Shown here: piece after piece, positions 9,990 through 18,312 of the stretch | Numbering within the stretch: position 1 is the stretch's first letter | How the letters are laid out: each line of letters starts with the position of its first letter | Translations under genes and position numbers: made by a program | Notes under the pieces: generated by a model | What the model was told of the DNA's origin: nothing | The model's input: the letters and a program-made list of their open reading frames with translations, nothing else | Databases searched by the model: none | Origin: Gammaproteobacteria bacterium UBA6724 | GTDB taxonomy: Bacteria; Pseudomonadota; Gammaproteobacteria; Pseudomonadales; Azotimanducaceae | NCBI GenBank assembly: GCA_002454165.1 | Contig: DKIG01000040.1 | Coordinates: 24,573-88,572, forward strand | Direction of reading: 5' to 3' | DNA: 64,000 bases

Positions 9990-10841
9990 ATGGCAACGAA
10001 AAACAAAAAGGTGAAGTCCAAAGCGAAGGCTAAAGCCAGGACAAATGCCAAGACCAAGATCAAAGCTAAAACAAAAGTCAAAACAAAAAGCAAGACAAGG
10101 ACCAAAGCCAAGACCAAAGTCAGAGCAAGCGCAAAAACTAAAACCAAGACCAAGACCAAGACCAAAGTCAAAGCCAGAGTCAAAGCAAGCGCAAAAGCTA
10201 AAACCAAAGCCAAAGTCAGGACAAAAGCAAAGACCAAGACCAAAGCCAGAGTCAGAACAAAAGCAAAAGCTAAAACCAAGACCAAAGCTAAAGTCAGAAC
10301 AAAAGCAAAAGCCAAGACCAAAACAAGGGTTAAAACAAAATCCTCAGTAAAAATCTCCAGGCGAAAATCTGTAAAAAAATCAGCACCCCGTAAGATCGCA
10401 AATAAGCAGCCAGGCCAAAGCCACGATACCCCTAAATTTGAGTTCACTCCCTATAAGCCCAAACGGAAAGAGACATACATGAGCGAGGGGCAAAAAAACC
10501 ATTTCCGGACAATACTTCAGGCTTGGAAACGTCAACTTATGGAAGAGGTTGACCGGACGGTTAATCATATGCAGGGCGAAACCGGCAACGCCCCGGATCC
10601 GGCAGACAGGGCAAGTTATGAGGAAGAATTCAACATGGAGTTGAAAACCCGGGACCGGGAGCGGAAACTGATTCGTAAAATCGACTCCACCCTGGATCTA
10701 CTTGATCTGGATGACTACGGCTACTGCGAGTCTTGCGGCGTAAAGATCGGAATACAACGCCTGGAAGCGAGACCAACTGCCACGTTATGTATAGACTGCA
10801 AGACACTCGCCGAAATCAAGGAACGGCAAATTCACGGTTAG
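9990..10841 (+). CDS. dksA: DksA RNA-polymerase cofactor with a long Lys/Arg-alternating N-terminal tail
   Basis: 283 residues in two parts. Residues from 164 onward are a complete DksA: MSEGQKNHF start, coiled-coil tip DPADRAS with Asp203 and Asp206 (equivalents of the catalytic tip Asp71/Asp74), and a zinc finger with Cys246, Cys249, Cys267 and Cys270. Residues 5-117 are a low-complexity tail in which nearly every second residue is Lys or Arg, the others being Ala, Thr, Val or Ser (55 K/R in the first 120 residues by my count). A linker with TPYKPKRKETY follows. E. coli DksA has only about 33 residues before the core. The ATG at 9990 follows AGGA. An in-frame ATG at 10479 could yield a tail-less form. 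pcnB follows, as in E. coli, but gluQ is absent between them. Confidence 0.93.
   Translation: MATKNKKVKSKAKAKARTNAKTKIKAKTKVKTKSKTRTKAKTKVRASAKTKTKTKTKTKVKARVKASAKAKTKAKVRTKAKTKTKARVRTKAKAKTKTKAKVRTKAKAKTKTRVKTKSSVKISRRKSVKKSAPRKIANKQPGQSHDTPKFEFTPYKPKRKETYMSEGQKNHFRTILQAWKRQLMEEVDRTVNHMQGETGNAPDPADRASYEEEFNMELKTRDRERKLIRKIDSTLDLLDLDDYGYCESCGVKIGIQRLEARPTATLCIDCKTLAEIKERQIHG
10001..10370 (+). repeat. Degenerate 12-bp/6-bp coding repeat of the DksA tail
   Basis: The DNA is built from imperfect units such as AAAGCCAAGACC and AAAACCAAGACC, encoding Lys-Ala-Lys-Thr and Lys-Thr-Lys-Thr. The coding strand is almost free of long pyrimidine runs. Multiples of six bases keep the frame, so slippage would change tail length without inactivating the gene. 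Confidence 0.85.
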
Positions 10842-10912
10842 ACACTACCGCGGGCAGATTTGTCTGCACCGCTTATTCCGCACAAAAAGTATGGGCGGCT
10901 ATTTTATTAGAG

Positions 10913-10934
10913 CATCATGGACATTGACATGATG
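10913..10934. repeat. Perfect 7-bp inverted repeat between dksA and pcnB
   Basis: CATCATG (10913-10919) and CATGATG (10928-10934) flank an 8-base spacer. There is no following T-run, so it is not a convincing intrinsic terminator; an operator or a chance palindrome are both possible. The rest of the 250-bp interval shows no gene. Confidence 0.35.
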
Positions 10935-11092
10935 ACTCGGCTGAAACAGACATTACCCCATAGCAAGAGCCGCCACTCATCTAAACAACTCAGCTCAATC
11001 ATGGTGCTAGTCTGCTAAAATCTCGACACTAGCTCTCCTGCTTATTTCTTCAATACCAAACAAATAAAATAGAGGTCACACTACTGTCCAGG

Positions 11093-12310
11093 ATGCAAAA
11101 ATCTACCCGGTTGATTGTGGAGAGATCTCACAAAATAAGTACTCATGCCCTGAAGGTCGTGAACCGGCTTAGCGAGAGTGGCTTCCAGGCTTATCTGGTG
11201 GGCGGCTGCATTAGAGACATCCTGCTGAGCAGATCTCCAAAAGATTTTGATGTGGCGACCAACGCTCACCCAAATGATGTTCGGAATCTCTTTCGAAATT
11301 CAAGGATCATCGGCAGACGATTCCGCATTGTACATGTGCGTTTCGGCAGAGAAATCGTGGAGGTCACAACCTTCCGGGGACCACACGAAGAGCAGTACGA
11401 AGCAAATCATTCCGAATCCGGAATGACGCTGTCGGACAACATCTACGGTACTTTTGAAGAAGATGTCTTTCGCCGGGACTTCGCAATGAACGCTATCTAC
11501 TACCAGCCTGGCACCAAAGAATTAATTGATCTGACCGATGGTGCCACCGACATACAAAAACAAATTATTCGGACCATCGGCTCCCCGGATGATCGCTTCA
11601 GGGAAGATCCGGTCAGAATGTTGCGTGCCATTAGATTCCAGGCAAAACTCGGGTTCATGATAGAAGAATCTGCTGCCCGTGCTATCAGGTCTCTGAGCTT
11701 CCTCATTCAGGATGTTGCACCCGCCCGGCTGTTTGAAGAGGTGTTAAAGCTGTTCATGTTTGGCTATGGTCTTCAATCTTTTGAGGCATTGTTGGACCAC
11801 GATATCTACGGTCGGCTCTTCCCGGATTCCAAACGGGCGATGGAGAATTCAAGCGCAAAACAACTAATCAGGTTGGTACTTTCCAGTACCGACAAGCGTA
11901 TCGCCAATACATTACCGACGACACCGGCCTTCATTTATGCTGCGATCTTGTGGCAGCCCTTTATCATTGAAAAACAGCGCCTTGAAGCAGCAGGTGTCGC
12001 CCTGATCAATGCGTCCCATGAAGCAGCAACCAATGTCATTTCCAAACAGCTTCTGTTTACATCAATACCAAGACGTTTTTCTGGACCTATGCGGGACATC
12101 TGGTTCCTGCAATTTCGGTTGCCGAAAAGAAGAGGCAAAAAAACAGATATCCTACTGGAGCACAAACGTTTTCGCGCTGCATACGACTTCCTGATACTCA
12201 GAGAAGAAGCGGGGGAAAAGACCGCAGGTCTGGGTGCATGGTGGACCAGGTATCAAGAGGCGGATGAAGCAACCCGGCAGACCATGAAAGAATCTATCAA
12301 CAAGAAATAG
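11093..12310 (+). CDS. pcnB: Poly(A) polymerase I
   Basis: Adds 3' poly(A) tails that mark RNAs for degradation. The nucleotidyltransferase head has VGGCIRD and the metal-binding DFDVAT, followed by RRFRIVHVRFG, EVTTFRG, RRDFAMNAIYY and the tRNA-nucleotidyltransferase-type motif REDPVRMLRAIRFQAKLGF. These separate it from CCA-adding enzyme by context (downstream of dksA) and by the PcnB-like length of 405 residues. It lacks the extended Arg-rich C terminus seen in E. coli PcnB. The ATG at 11093 is preceded by AGAGG about 20 bases upstream and CCAGG immediately upstream, so the ribosome-binding site is poor. folK, the usual next gene, is absent. Confidence 0.92.
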   Translation: MQKSTRLIVERSHKISTHALKVVNRLSESGFQAYLVGGCIRDILLSRSPKDFDVATNAHPNDVRNLFRNSRIIGRRFRIVHVRFGREIVEVTTFRGPHEEQYEANHSESGMTLSDNIYGTFEEDVFRRDFAMNAIYYQPGTKELIDLTDGATDIQKQIIRTIGSPDDRFREDPVRMLRAIRFQAKLGFMIEESAARAIRSLSFLIQDVAPARLFEEVLKLFMFGYGLQSFEALLDHDIYGRLFPDSKRAMENSSAKQLIRLVLSSTDKRIANTLPTTPAFIYAAILWQPFIIEKQRLEAAGVALINASHEAATNVISKQLLFTSIPRRFSGPMRDIWFLQFRLPKRRGKKTDILLEHKRFRAAYDFLILREEAGEKTAGLGAWWTRYQEADEATRQTMKESINKK

Positions 12311-12425
12311 CATCGTATCAGACACCGAAAGAAACCAAGGATGAACCAGGCTAGATCTGGAACAGTATCCTGATTTCTGAACAGGCTTCACTAACAATGC
12401 TGGTTACAAAAGGGAGGGAAGAGCC

Positions 12426-14369
12426 ATGCCTGAACACAAGGTCTATCCGGTAAAAAAAGAAATCCGGAATCATGCCCATATCCGCGACAATCAATACCGT
12501 GCAATGTACGAAGCTTCAATCAATCGGTCGGAAGAATTTTGGTCCCAAAAGGCAGACGAGTTTCTCACCTGGTTCAAACCCTGGAGCAAGGTAACGGAAT
12601 CGGATTTCCACAAGGGTGAGGCAAGGTGGTTTATTGATGGCAAATTGAACGCCTGTTACAACTGCGTTGACCGCCATCTGGAACTGCGAGGAGACGAGAC
12701 AGCAATCATCTGGGAAGGGGATGAGCCTGGTGATGGGCTAAAGGTCACCTACCGGGAACTGCATGGCGAGGTGTGCCGCCTGGCTAATCTGCTACTTGAC
12801 CGGGGTCTGGGCAAGGGAGACCGGGTCTGCATCTATATGCCGATGATTCCCGAAGCCGTCTATGCGATGCTGGCTTGCGCCCGTATTGGTGCTATACATT
12901 CCGTCGTGTTTGGCGGCTTCTCTCCCCAGGCATTACGGGACCGCATTCTTGACGCTGACTGCCGAGCGGTGATTACCGCTGATGCAGGTCTGCGAGGAGG
13001 CAAGCCCATCCCCTTGAAAGCAAACACGGATCAAGCCCTTGCTGCCTGTCCAGATGTTACAACAGTGATCGTGGTGCGAAGAAGCAACACGCCAGTCAAC
13101 TGGCAAGAAGGCCGTGATATCTGGTACCAGGAGGCAATCAGTCAGATGTCTGCAGAATGTGAAGCAGTGCCAATGGACAGTGAAGACCCGCTGTTCATCC
13201 TTTACACCTCTGGTTCCACCGGCAAGCCAAAGGGAGTTTTGCACACGACCGGGGGTTATTTGCTCTATGTTTCAATGACACACAAGTATGTATTTGACTA
13301 TCAGGATGGCGATGTTTACTGGTGCACGGCGGATGTCGGCTGGGTCACGGGGCATTCATATATCGTCTATGGACCCCTGGCGAATGGTGCCATCACCCTG
13401 ATATTTGAAGGCGTGCCCACCTACCCGACGCCATCGCGTTGCTGGCAGATTGTCGATAAACATCAGGTTAATATCTTTTACACGGCACCAACCGCTATTC
13501 GTGCCTTGATGGGGATGGGTGATGAGTTTGTCAACTCCACTTCCCGCAAGTCGCTGCGTCTTCTTGGTAGCGTAGGTGAACCGATTAACCCTGAAGCCTG
13601 GGAATGGTATTACCAGGTGGTCGGTGAAGCCCGGGCACCCATTGTTGATACCTGGTGGCAGACTGAGACAGGCGGCATCATGATCACGCCGCTACCTGGG
13701 GCAACAGCACTTAAACCCGGTTCTGCCACTCGTCCCTTTTTTGGTGTGGAGCCGGTGTTGCTTGATCCTGAGGGTAAGGAAATTGAAGGTCCAGGTGTCG
13801 GCAACCTTGCCATCAGCCGTTCCTGGCCAGGGCAAATCCGCACCCTCTTCGGTGACCATCAACGTTGCGTTGATACTTACTACTCAACTTATCCGGGATA
13901 CTACTTTACCGGCGATGGTGCCAGACGTGATGCGGATGGTGACTTCTGGATCACTGGGCGAGTTGACGATGTTCTTAATGTATCCGGGCACCGGATGGGG
14001 ACGGCGGAAGTAGAAAGTGCCCTGGTGCTCCACAAGGCAGTCGCCGAAGCCGCCGTCGTCGGTTATCCGCACGACATCAAGGGTCAGGGCATCTATGCCT
14101 TCGTCACCCTGATGCACGACATCAAAGGCGACGAGGCGTTAAAAAATGAACTCAACGATCTCGTACGCACCGAAATCGGGGCTATAGCCAAGCCAGACAT
14201 CCTGCAATGGGCACCTGATTTACCGAAGACCCGATCTGGAAAAATCATGCGGCGGATCTTGAGGAAGATCGCTGGCAACCAGCTGGATGACCTGGGGGAC
14301 ACCAGCACCCTGGCTGATCCTGAAGTGGTGGATAAACTAATCGCAAACAGCCCGGTCACCGGAGACTAG
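12426..14369 (+). CDS. acs: Acetyl-CoA synthetase
   Basis: AMP-forming acetate-CoA ligase (647 residues, the family's usual length), activating acetate through acetyl-AMP in the cytoplasm. Motifs: YTSGSTGKPKGV (P-loop-like A3), TWWQTETGG (A5), TGDGARRDADGDFW and WITGRVDDVLNVSGHRM (A7/A8), and PKTRSGKIMRRILRK containing the catalytic lysine normally controlled by acetylation. The ATG at 12426 has a strong GGGAGGGA ribosome-binding site. It is convergent with pnp. Acetate is also the start point for the FabY-type fatty-acid initiation encoded elsewhere in this window. Confidence 0.96.
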   Translation: MPEHKVYPVKKEIRNHAHIRDNQYRAMYEASINRSEEFWSQKADEFLTWFKPWSKVTESDFHKGEARWFIDGKLNACYNCVDRHLELRGDETAIIWEGDEPGDGLKVTYRELHGEVCRLANLLLDRGLGKGDRVCIYMPMIPEAVYAMLACARIGAIHSVVFGGFSPQALRDRILDADCRAVITADAGLRGGKPIPLKANTDQALAACPDVTTVIVVRRSNTPVNWQEGRDIWYQEAISQMSAECEAVPMDSEDPLFILYTSGSTGKPKGVLHTTGGYLLYVSMTHKYVFDYQDGDVYWCTADVGWVTGHSYIVYGPLANGAITLIFEGVPTYPTPSRCWQIVDKHQVNIFYTAPTAIRALMGMGDEFVNSTSRKSLRLLGSVGEPINPEAWEWYYQVVGEARAPIVDTWWQTETGGIMITPLPGATALKPGSATRPFFGVEPVLLDPEGKEIEGPGVGNLAISRSWPGQIRTLFGDHQRCVDTYYSTYPGYYFTGDGARRDADGDFWITGRVDDVLNVSGHRMGTAEVESALVLHKAVAEAAVVGYPHDIKGQGIYAFVTLMHDIKGDEALKNELNDLVRTEIGAIAKPDILQWAPDLPKTRSGKIMRRILRKIAGNQLDDLGDTSTLADPEVVDKLIANSPVTGD

Positions 14370-14404
14370 TAGCCTGGCGGTGCTTGCCTGGTGCGAAGAA
14401 ATAT

Positions 14405-16510
14405 CTATTTCTCGCCCTGCGTCATGGGCTGCTCATCCTTGAGCAATTCCTTCATAGAAAGTTTGATGCGACCACGGTCAACATCCAGGACCAGCACCTT
14501 CACTTCCTGCCCAACCTCCAGATAGTCCGACACCTTCTCAACCCGCTCCTTGGCAATCTGTGAAACATGTACCAGACCATCCTTGCCCGGCATGATGTTC
14601 ACGAAAGCACCAAAATCCGCAATTTTGACGACCTTGCCGTTATAAACCTGGCCTGCCTCGGCTTCCGCGGTGATGGCTTCTATCTGTGCCACTGCTGCAT
14701 CACGCGAGGCGACATCTTCACCAAAAATCGTGATGGTACCGTCATCGTTAATATCAATTGAAGCGCCGGTTGCCTCGGTCATTGCCCGGATGGTTGCCCC
14801 ACCCTTGCCGATCACATCACGGATTTTTTCAACATCAATCTTGAGCGTCGTCATGGAGGGCGCATTCGGCGACACCTCTGCGCGGGATTGATTGATGACC
14901 CTGTTCATTTCATTGAGGATATGCAGGCGTGCCTCCTTTGCCTGAGCCAGTGCCGTCTCCATAATCTGCTCGGTGATTCCCTGAATCTTGATGTCCATTT
15001 GTAGCGCCGTAACGCCCGCCGATGTGCCAGCCACCTTAAAGTCCATATCGCCGAGATGGTCTTCATCACCGAGGATATCCGTCAAAACGGCAAATTCGCC
15101 ATCACCGTCAAGCACCAGCCCCATCGCCACACCAGCAACCGGTGCTTTGAGCGGCACGCCAGCATCCATTAAGGCAAGGCTCGCCCCGCAGACGGAGGCC
15201 ATAGAAGATGAGCCATTGGATTCGGTGATTTCCGACACTACCCTGGTGGTGTAGGGCCAATCCTCCGTTTTTGGCAAGACCGCCGCTATACCACGACGCG
15301 CAAGCCGACCGTGCCCAATCTCCCGACGTTTTGGTCCTCCGGAAAATCCAGTTTCACCGACACTGTAATGTGGGAAGTTGTAATGCAAAATAAAATGATC
15401 TCTATAAGTACCCTGAAGTGCATCAATAATCGCTGCATCACGCGTTGAACCCAGCGTTGTTGATACCAATGCCTGGGTTTCCCCCCGGGTGAAGAGCGCA
15501 GAGCCGTGGGCTTTTGCTAGGATGCCAACTTCCACATCAATATGTCTCACGGTCCGGGTATCGCGACCATCAATTCTTGGTTTGCCCTCAATGATTGCCC
15601 GGCGAACGATTTTCTTTTCCAGTTTTCCGAATAGCTCAACTACATCGTCCCTATTAACATCATCACTCATGAGGTGCTCTATCGCCTGATTCCGCAGTTC
15701 GCCCAGCCGCGTTAACCGCGCTGCCTTCTCGGTGACCCGATAGGCAATGCCAATTTCCTCAGCAAACTGACTACTGAGCTTGTCTGCCAGAAGCGTATTT
15801 TCAGCCTTTGGCTGCCAGTCCCAGGGTTCACAACCTGCTTCTTGCCGCAGTTCGTTGATCGCTGCGATCACCGTCTGCATCTCCTGATGTGCAAACAACA
15901 CAGCACCCAGCATCTGATCTTCCTTCAATTCATTAGCTTGAGATTCAACCATCAGCACTGCTGACTCTGTGCCGGCGACGACCATATCCAGATCGGAGTC
16001 TGCCAATGTCTGGTAGCCGGGATTCAGCAAATATCCGCCCGCCGTGAAGCCGACCCTTGCTACTCCTATGGGACCTGCAAAAGGAATACCGGACAATGTC
16101 AATGCCGCCGATACGCCGATCATCGCCGGAATATCCGGGTCAATATCCTTGTTCGCGGAAACAACCTGGCAGGTCACCTGCACTTCATTCATGAAGCCCT
16201 TGGGAAAGAGGGGCCGGATGGGTCGGTCAATGAGTCTTGCTGTGAGTGTTTCCTTCTCAGAGGGCCGCCCTTCGCGTCGGAAAAATCCACCCGGGATTTT
16301 CCCAGCGGCGTAAGTTTTTTCTTCATAATTCACCGTAAGTGGTAAAAAATCCTGGCCAGACTTGGCTTCCCTGCGCCCTACAACAGCGACCAGCACCGTC
16401 GTATCCGCCATGGTCACCATCACTGATGCGTTTGCCTGTCTTGCCACCTTCCCTGTTTCCAGTACGACTTCGTGCCCACCATAATTAAATTTCTTACTTA
16501 CATGATTCAC
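14405..16510 (-). CDS. pnp: Polyribonucleotide nucleotidyltransferase (PNPase)
   Basis: Phosphorolytic 3'-5' exoribonuclease and degradosome component (701 residues). Two RNase PH domains are followed by a KH domain (VIGKGGATIRAMTE) and an S1 domain (YNGKVVKIADFGAFVNIM). Active-site motifs include FSGGPKRREIGHGRLARRG and DILGDEDHLGDMDFKVAGT. Translation most likely begins at GTG 16510, which has AGGAGA at ideal spacing; no in-frame ATG fits the conserved N terminus. It is the last gene of the metY-rimP-nusA-infB-rbfA-truB-rpsO-pnp operon, about 70 bp after rpsO. Confidence 0.97.
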   Translation of the reverse strand: MNHVSKKFNYGGHEVVLETGKVARQANASVMVTMADTTVLVAVVGRREAKSGQDFLPLTVNYEEKTYAAGKIPGGFFRREGRPSEKETLTARLIDRPIRPLFPKGFMNEVQVTCQVVSANKDIDPDIPAMIGVSAALTLSGIPFAGPIGVARVGFTAGGYLLNPGYQTLADSDLDMVVAGTESAVLMVESQANELKEDQMLGAVLFAHQEMQTVIAAINELRQEAGCEPWDWQPKAENTLLADKLSSQFAEEIGIAYRVTEKAARLTRLGELRNQAIEHLMSDDVNRDDVVELFGKLEKKIVRRAIIEGKPRIDGRDTRTVRHIDVEVGILAKAHGSALFTRGETQALVSTTLGSTRDAAIIDALQGTYRDHFILHYNFPHYSVGETGFSGGPKRREIGHGRLARRGIAAVLPKTEDWPYTTRVVSEITESNGSSSMASVCGASLALMDAGVPLKAPVAGVAMGLVLDGDGEFAVLTDILGDEDHLGDMDFKVAGTSAGVTALQMDIKIQGITEQIMETALAQAKEARLHILNEMNRVINQSRAEVSPNAPSMTTLKIDVEKIRDVIGKGGATIRAMTEATGASIDINDDGTITIFGEDVASRDAAVAQIEAITAEAEAGQVYNGKVVKIADFGAFVNIMPGKDGLVHVSQIAKERVEKVSDYLEVGQEVKVLVLDVDRGRIKLSMKELLKDEQPMTQGEK

Positions 16511-16579
16511 ATTCTTCTCCTGTTATTTTCTCGTTCAGTTTTCCCCATTTTGGTGCTGTACAGGCGTATCCGCATCAGA

Positions 16580-16849
16580 CTATCGACGCAAGCCCAGTTT
16601 CTTGATAACTGCTGTGTACCTATCCAGGTTCTTGTTCCGCAAATAGTTCAGTAACCTTCGCCGCTGACTGACCATTCGTAGCAAACCAACTCGCGAATGG
16701 TGGTCCTGCTTGTGCTGGTCAAAGTGCGTTTGCAACTGTTCGATATTGGCAGTCAGTAGCGCTACCTGCACTTCAGGGGAACCTGTATCCTGTTCAGATG
16801 TTCCAAAGTCCCTGACAATTTCTGTTTTTCTTTCCGTTGATAAAGCCAT
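16580..16849 (-). CDS. rpsO: 30S ribosomal protein S15
   Basis: 89 residues, the standard length, beginning MALSTERK and containing TGSPEVQVALLT, DHHSRVGLLRMVSQRRRLLNYL and the C-terminal YTAVIKKLGLRR. It binds 16S rRNA and nucleates platform assembly. Two ATGs lie close together (16855 and 16849); GGAG is two bases from the first but eight from the second, which also gives the conserved S15 N terminus, so 16849 is chosen. It sits between truB and pnp as in E. coli. Confidence 0.97.
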   Translation of the reverse strand: MALSTERKTEIVRDFGTSEQDTGSPEVQVALLTANIEQLQTHFDQHKQDHHSRVGLLRMVSQRRRLLNYLRNKNLDRYTAVIKKLGLRR

Positions 16850-16871
16850 TCCCATTGCTCCAATTAACCTG

Positions 16872-17819
16872 CTAATGCACCAGAACCAATCTTCGTGGTG
16901 CAATTCTGCCATCATCCAAGACTTCACCGACGCCCACGAAACCCTCATTATGCCCGGTGCTTGCGCCCTGGCTATCTGCCGAAAAAAGACCAACCCAGCC
17001 TCCTGTCGGGGCATTCGCCACCAACACCGGCTGCCCTTGACGGATGTAGGTCTCCGCCAACCGGGTCAATCCAACCGACGGCAGATCCTGGACTGCTGCG
17101 CTGATGGGCAACAAATGCCGGTCAATTTCAGCCCGGTCCTTTTCATCGGCAAGCTTTTTCAATTCCTTAACCCTGACCGTTTCTTCTGCAGAAAAAGGTC
17201 CTGCGACTGACCGGCGAAGCTGTTTAACATGTGCACCGCAACCCATGTCAGCACCAATATCATCCGCCAGAGTCCGTATGTAAGTGCCCTTACTACATCG
17301 TATATCCAATACCAGTTCCTCAGGGGTCTTCTCCACCAGGGTCAACTGGTGAATACAGACCTGTCTTTCCTTGCGCTCAATTTCGATACCCTTCCGCGCC
17401 AACTTATAAAGCGGCTTACCTGCCACTTTCACGGCGGAGTACATGGGGGGCACCTGGCTAATCTCTCCACGATAAGCCGCCAATATTTTTTCCACCGCAG
17501 CATCTGATATTACTGGGATTGCACATTGTTCCAACAGAGCCCCATCTGAGTCGCCGGTATCGGTTCTGATACCCAGCCTCAGCACGGCAAGATAGCGCTT
17601 GTCTGCGTTCAACAGGAATTGGGAAAACTTCGTCGCTTCACCAAAAAAAATAGGTAAAACGCCCGTGGCGAGCGGATCCAGGGAACCGGTGTGGCCTGCC
17701 TTCTTGGCACCGTAAAGTCGTTTGACCTCTTGCAGAGCGGCATTAGAAGTCATCCCCTCAGATTTGTCCAGCAACAATATCCCATCAACTGTCCGTCCTC
17801 CGGATCTATGTCGCGTCAC
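16872..17819 (-). CDS. truB: tRNA pseudouridine(55) synthase
   Basis: Forms pseudouridine 55 in the T-loop of most tRNAs (315 residues). DGILLLDKSEGMTS and GHTGSLDPLATGVLP carry the catalytic aspartate; MYSAVKVAGKPLYKLAR and RCSKGTYIRTLADDIG are family motifs, followed by a C-terminal PUA-like region. The frame opens with GTG at 17819, preceded by GAGAAG; no ATG precedes the conserved core. It lies 16 bp after rbfA. Confidence 0.95.
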   Translation of the reverse strand: MTRHRSGGRTVDGILLLDKSEGMTSNAALQEVKRLYGAKKAGHTGSLDPLATGVLPIFFGEATKFSQFLLNADKRYLAVLRLGIRTDTGDSDGALLEQCAIPVISDAAVEKILAAYRGEISQVPPMYSAVKVAGKPLYKLARKGIEIERKERQVCIHQLTLVEKTPEELVLDIRCSKGTYIRTLADDIGADMGCGAHVKQLRRSVAGPFSAEETVRVKELKKLADEKDRAEIDRHLLPISAAVQDLPSVGLTRLAETYIRQGQPVLVANAPTGGWVGLFSADSQGASTGHNEGFVGVGEVLDDGRIAPRRLVLVH

Positions 17820-17835
17820 TATTTTCTTCTCGTTT

Positions 17836-18312
17836 CTAGTTTTCTTCTACACAATCGTTATCAGCCGGGTCATTGATAGTCCCTCGGCGACAGTCCTGTG
17901 CAATCGCCTTGTCAATGGACTGGCTCAGCCTGATACCGGTATTCATCGTGCTGTCGTAATGAAATCTCAATTTGGGCGTGCTTCGAATATTTAAAATTTT
18001 TGCCAACCGGAAGCGAAGAAACCCTGCGGACTGATTCAATACCTCTTCCACTGCCGTAGCATCTCGTTCCGGGAGCACGGTGAAATAAACATCAGAAACA
18101 GCAAAATCCCGACTCACAGTGGTATCACTGATGGTGATCATGCCGATTCTGGGGTCCTCAACTTCCTGTTGTACCAAGAGGGCTAGTTCCCTTTGAATAA
18201 GGTCGGCAACCCTGCGTCCTCGGCTAAATTCTCTGGGCACTCCACTTCTCCATTGCTCTTCCATTGATATGAATTCAAGCACCTGCCCGGGCAAGGCGGG
18301 TTCATTCAGCAT
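17836..18312 (-). CDS. rbfA: 30S ribosome-binding factor
   Basis: Cold-shock and 16S-maturation factor acting late in 30S assembly. Conserved REFSRGRRVADLIQREL, EDPRIGMITISDTTVSRD and the KH-like fold region (AKILNIRSTPKLRFHYDSTMNTG) are visible. The start is uncertain. ATG 18312 overlaps infB by 11 bases and follows purine-rich GAGAGA (158 residues); ATG 18264 gives a more typical N terminus (142 residues) but has no ribosome-binding site. I prefer the coupled start. Confidence 0.92.
   Translation of the reverse strand: MLNEPALPGQVLEFISMEEQWRSGVPREFSRGRRVADLIQRELALLVQQEVEDPRIGMITISDTTVSRDFAVSDVYFTVLPERDATAVEEVLNQSAGFLRFRLAKILNIRSTPKLRFHYDSTMNTGIRLSQSIDKAIAQDCRRGTINDPADNDCVEEN

Noticed and set aside
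9947..10447. Minus-strand 166-codon frame rich in Leu, Val, Ala and Phe
   Set aside because: It is the exact complement of the Lys-rich DksA tail repeat; hydrophobic composition is forced by the repeat and there is no ribosome-binding site.
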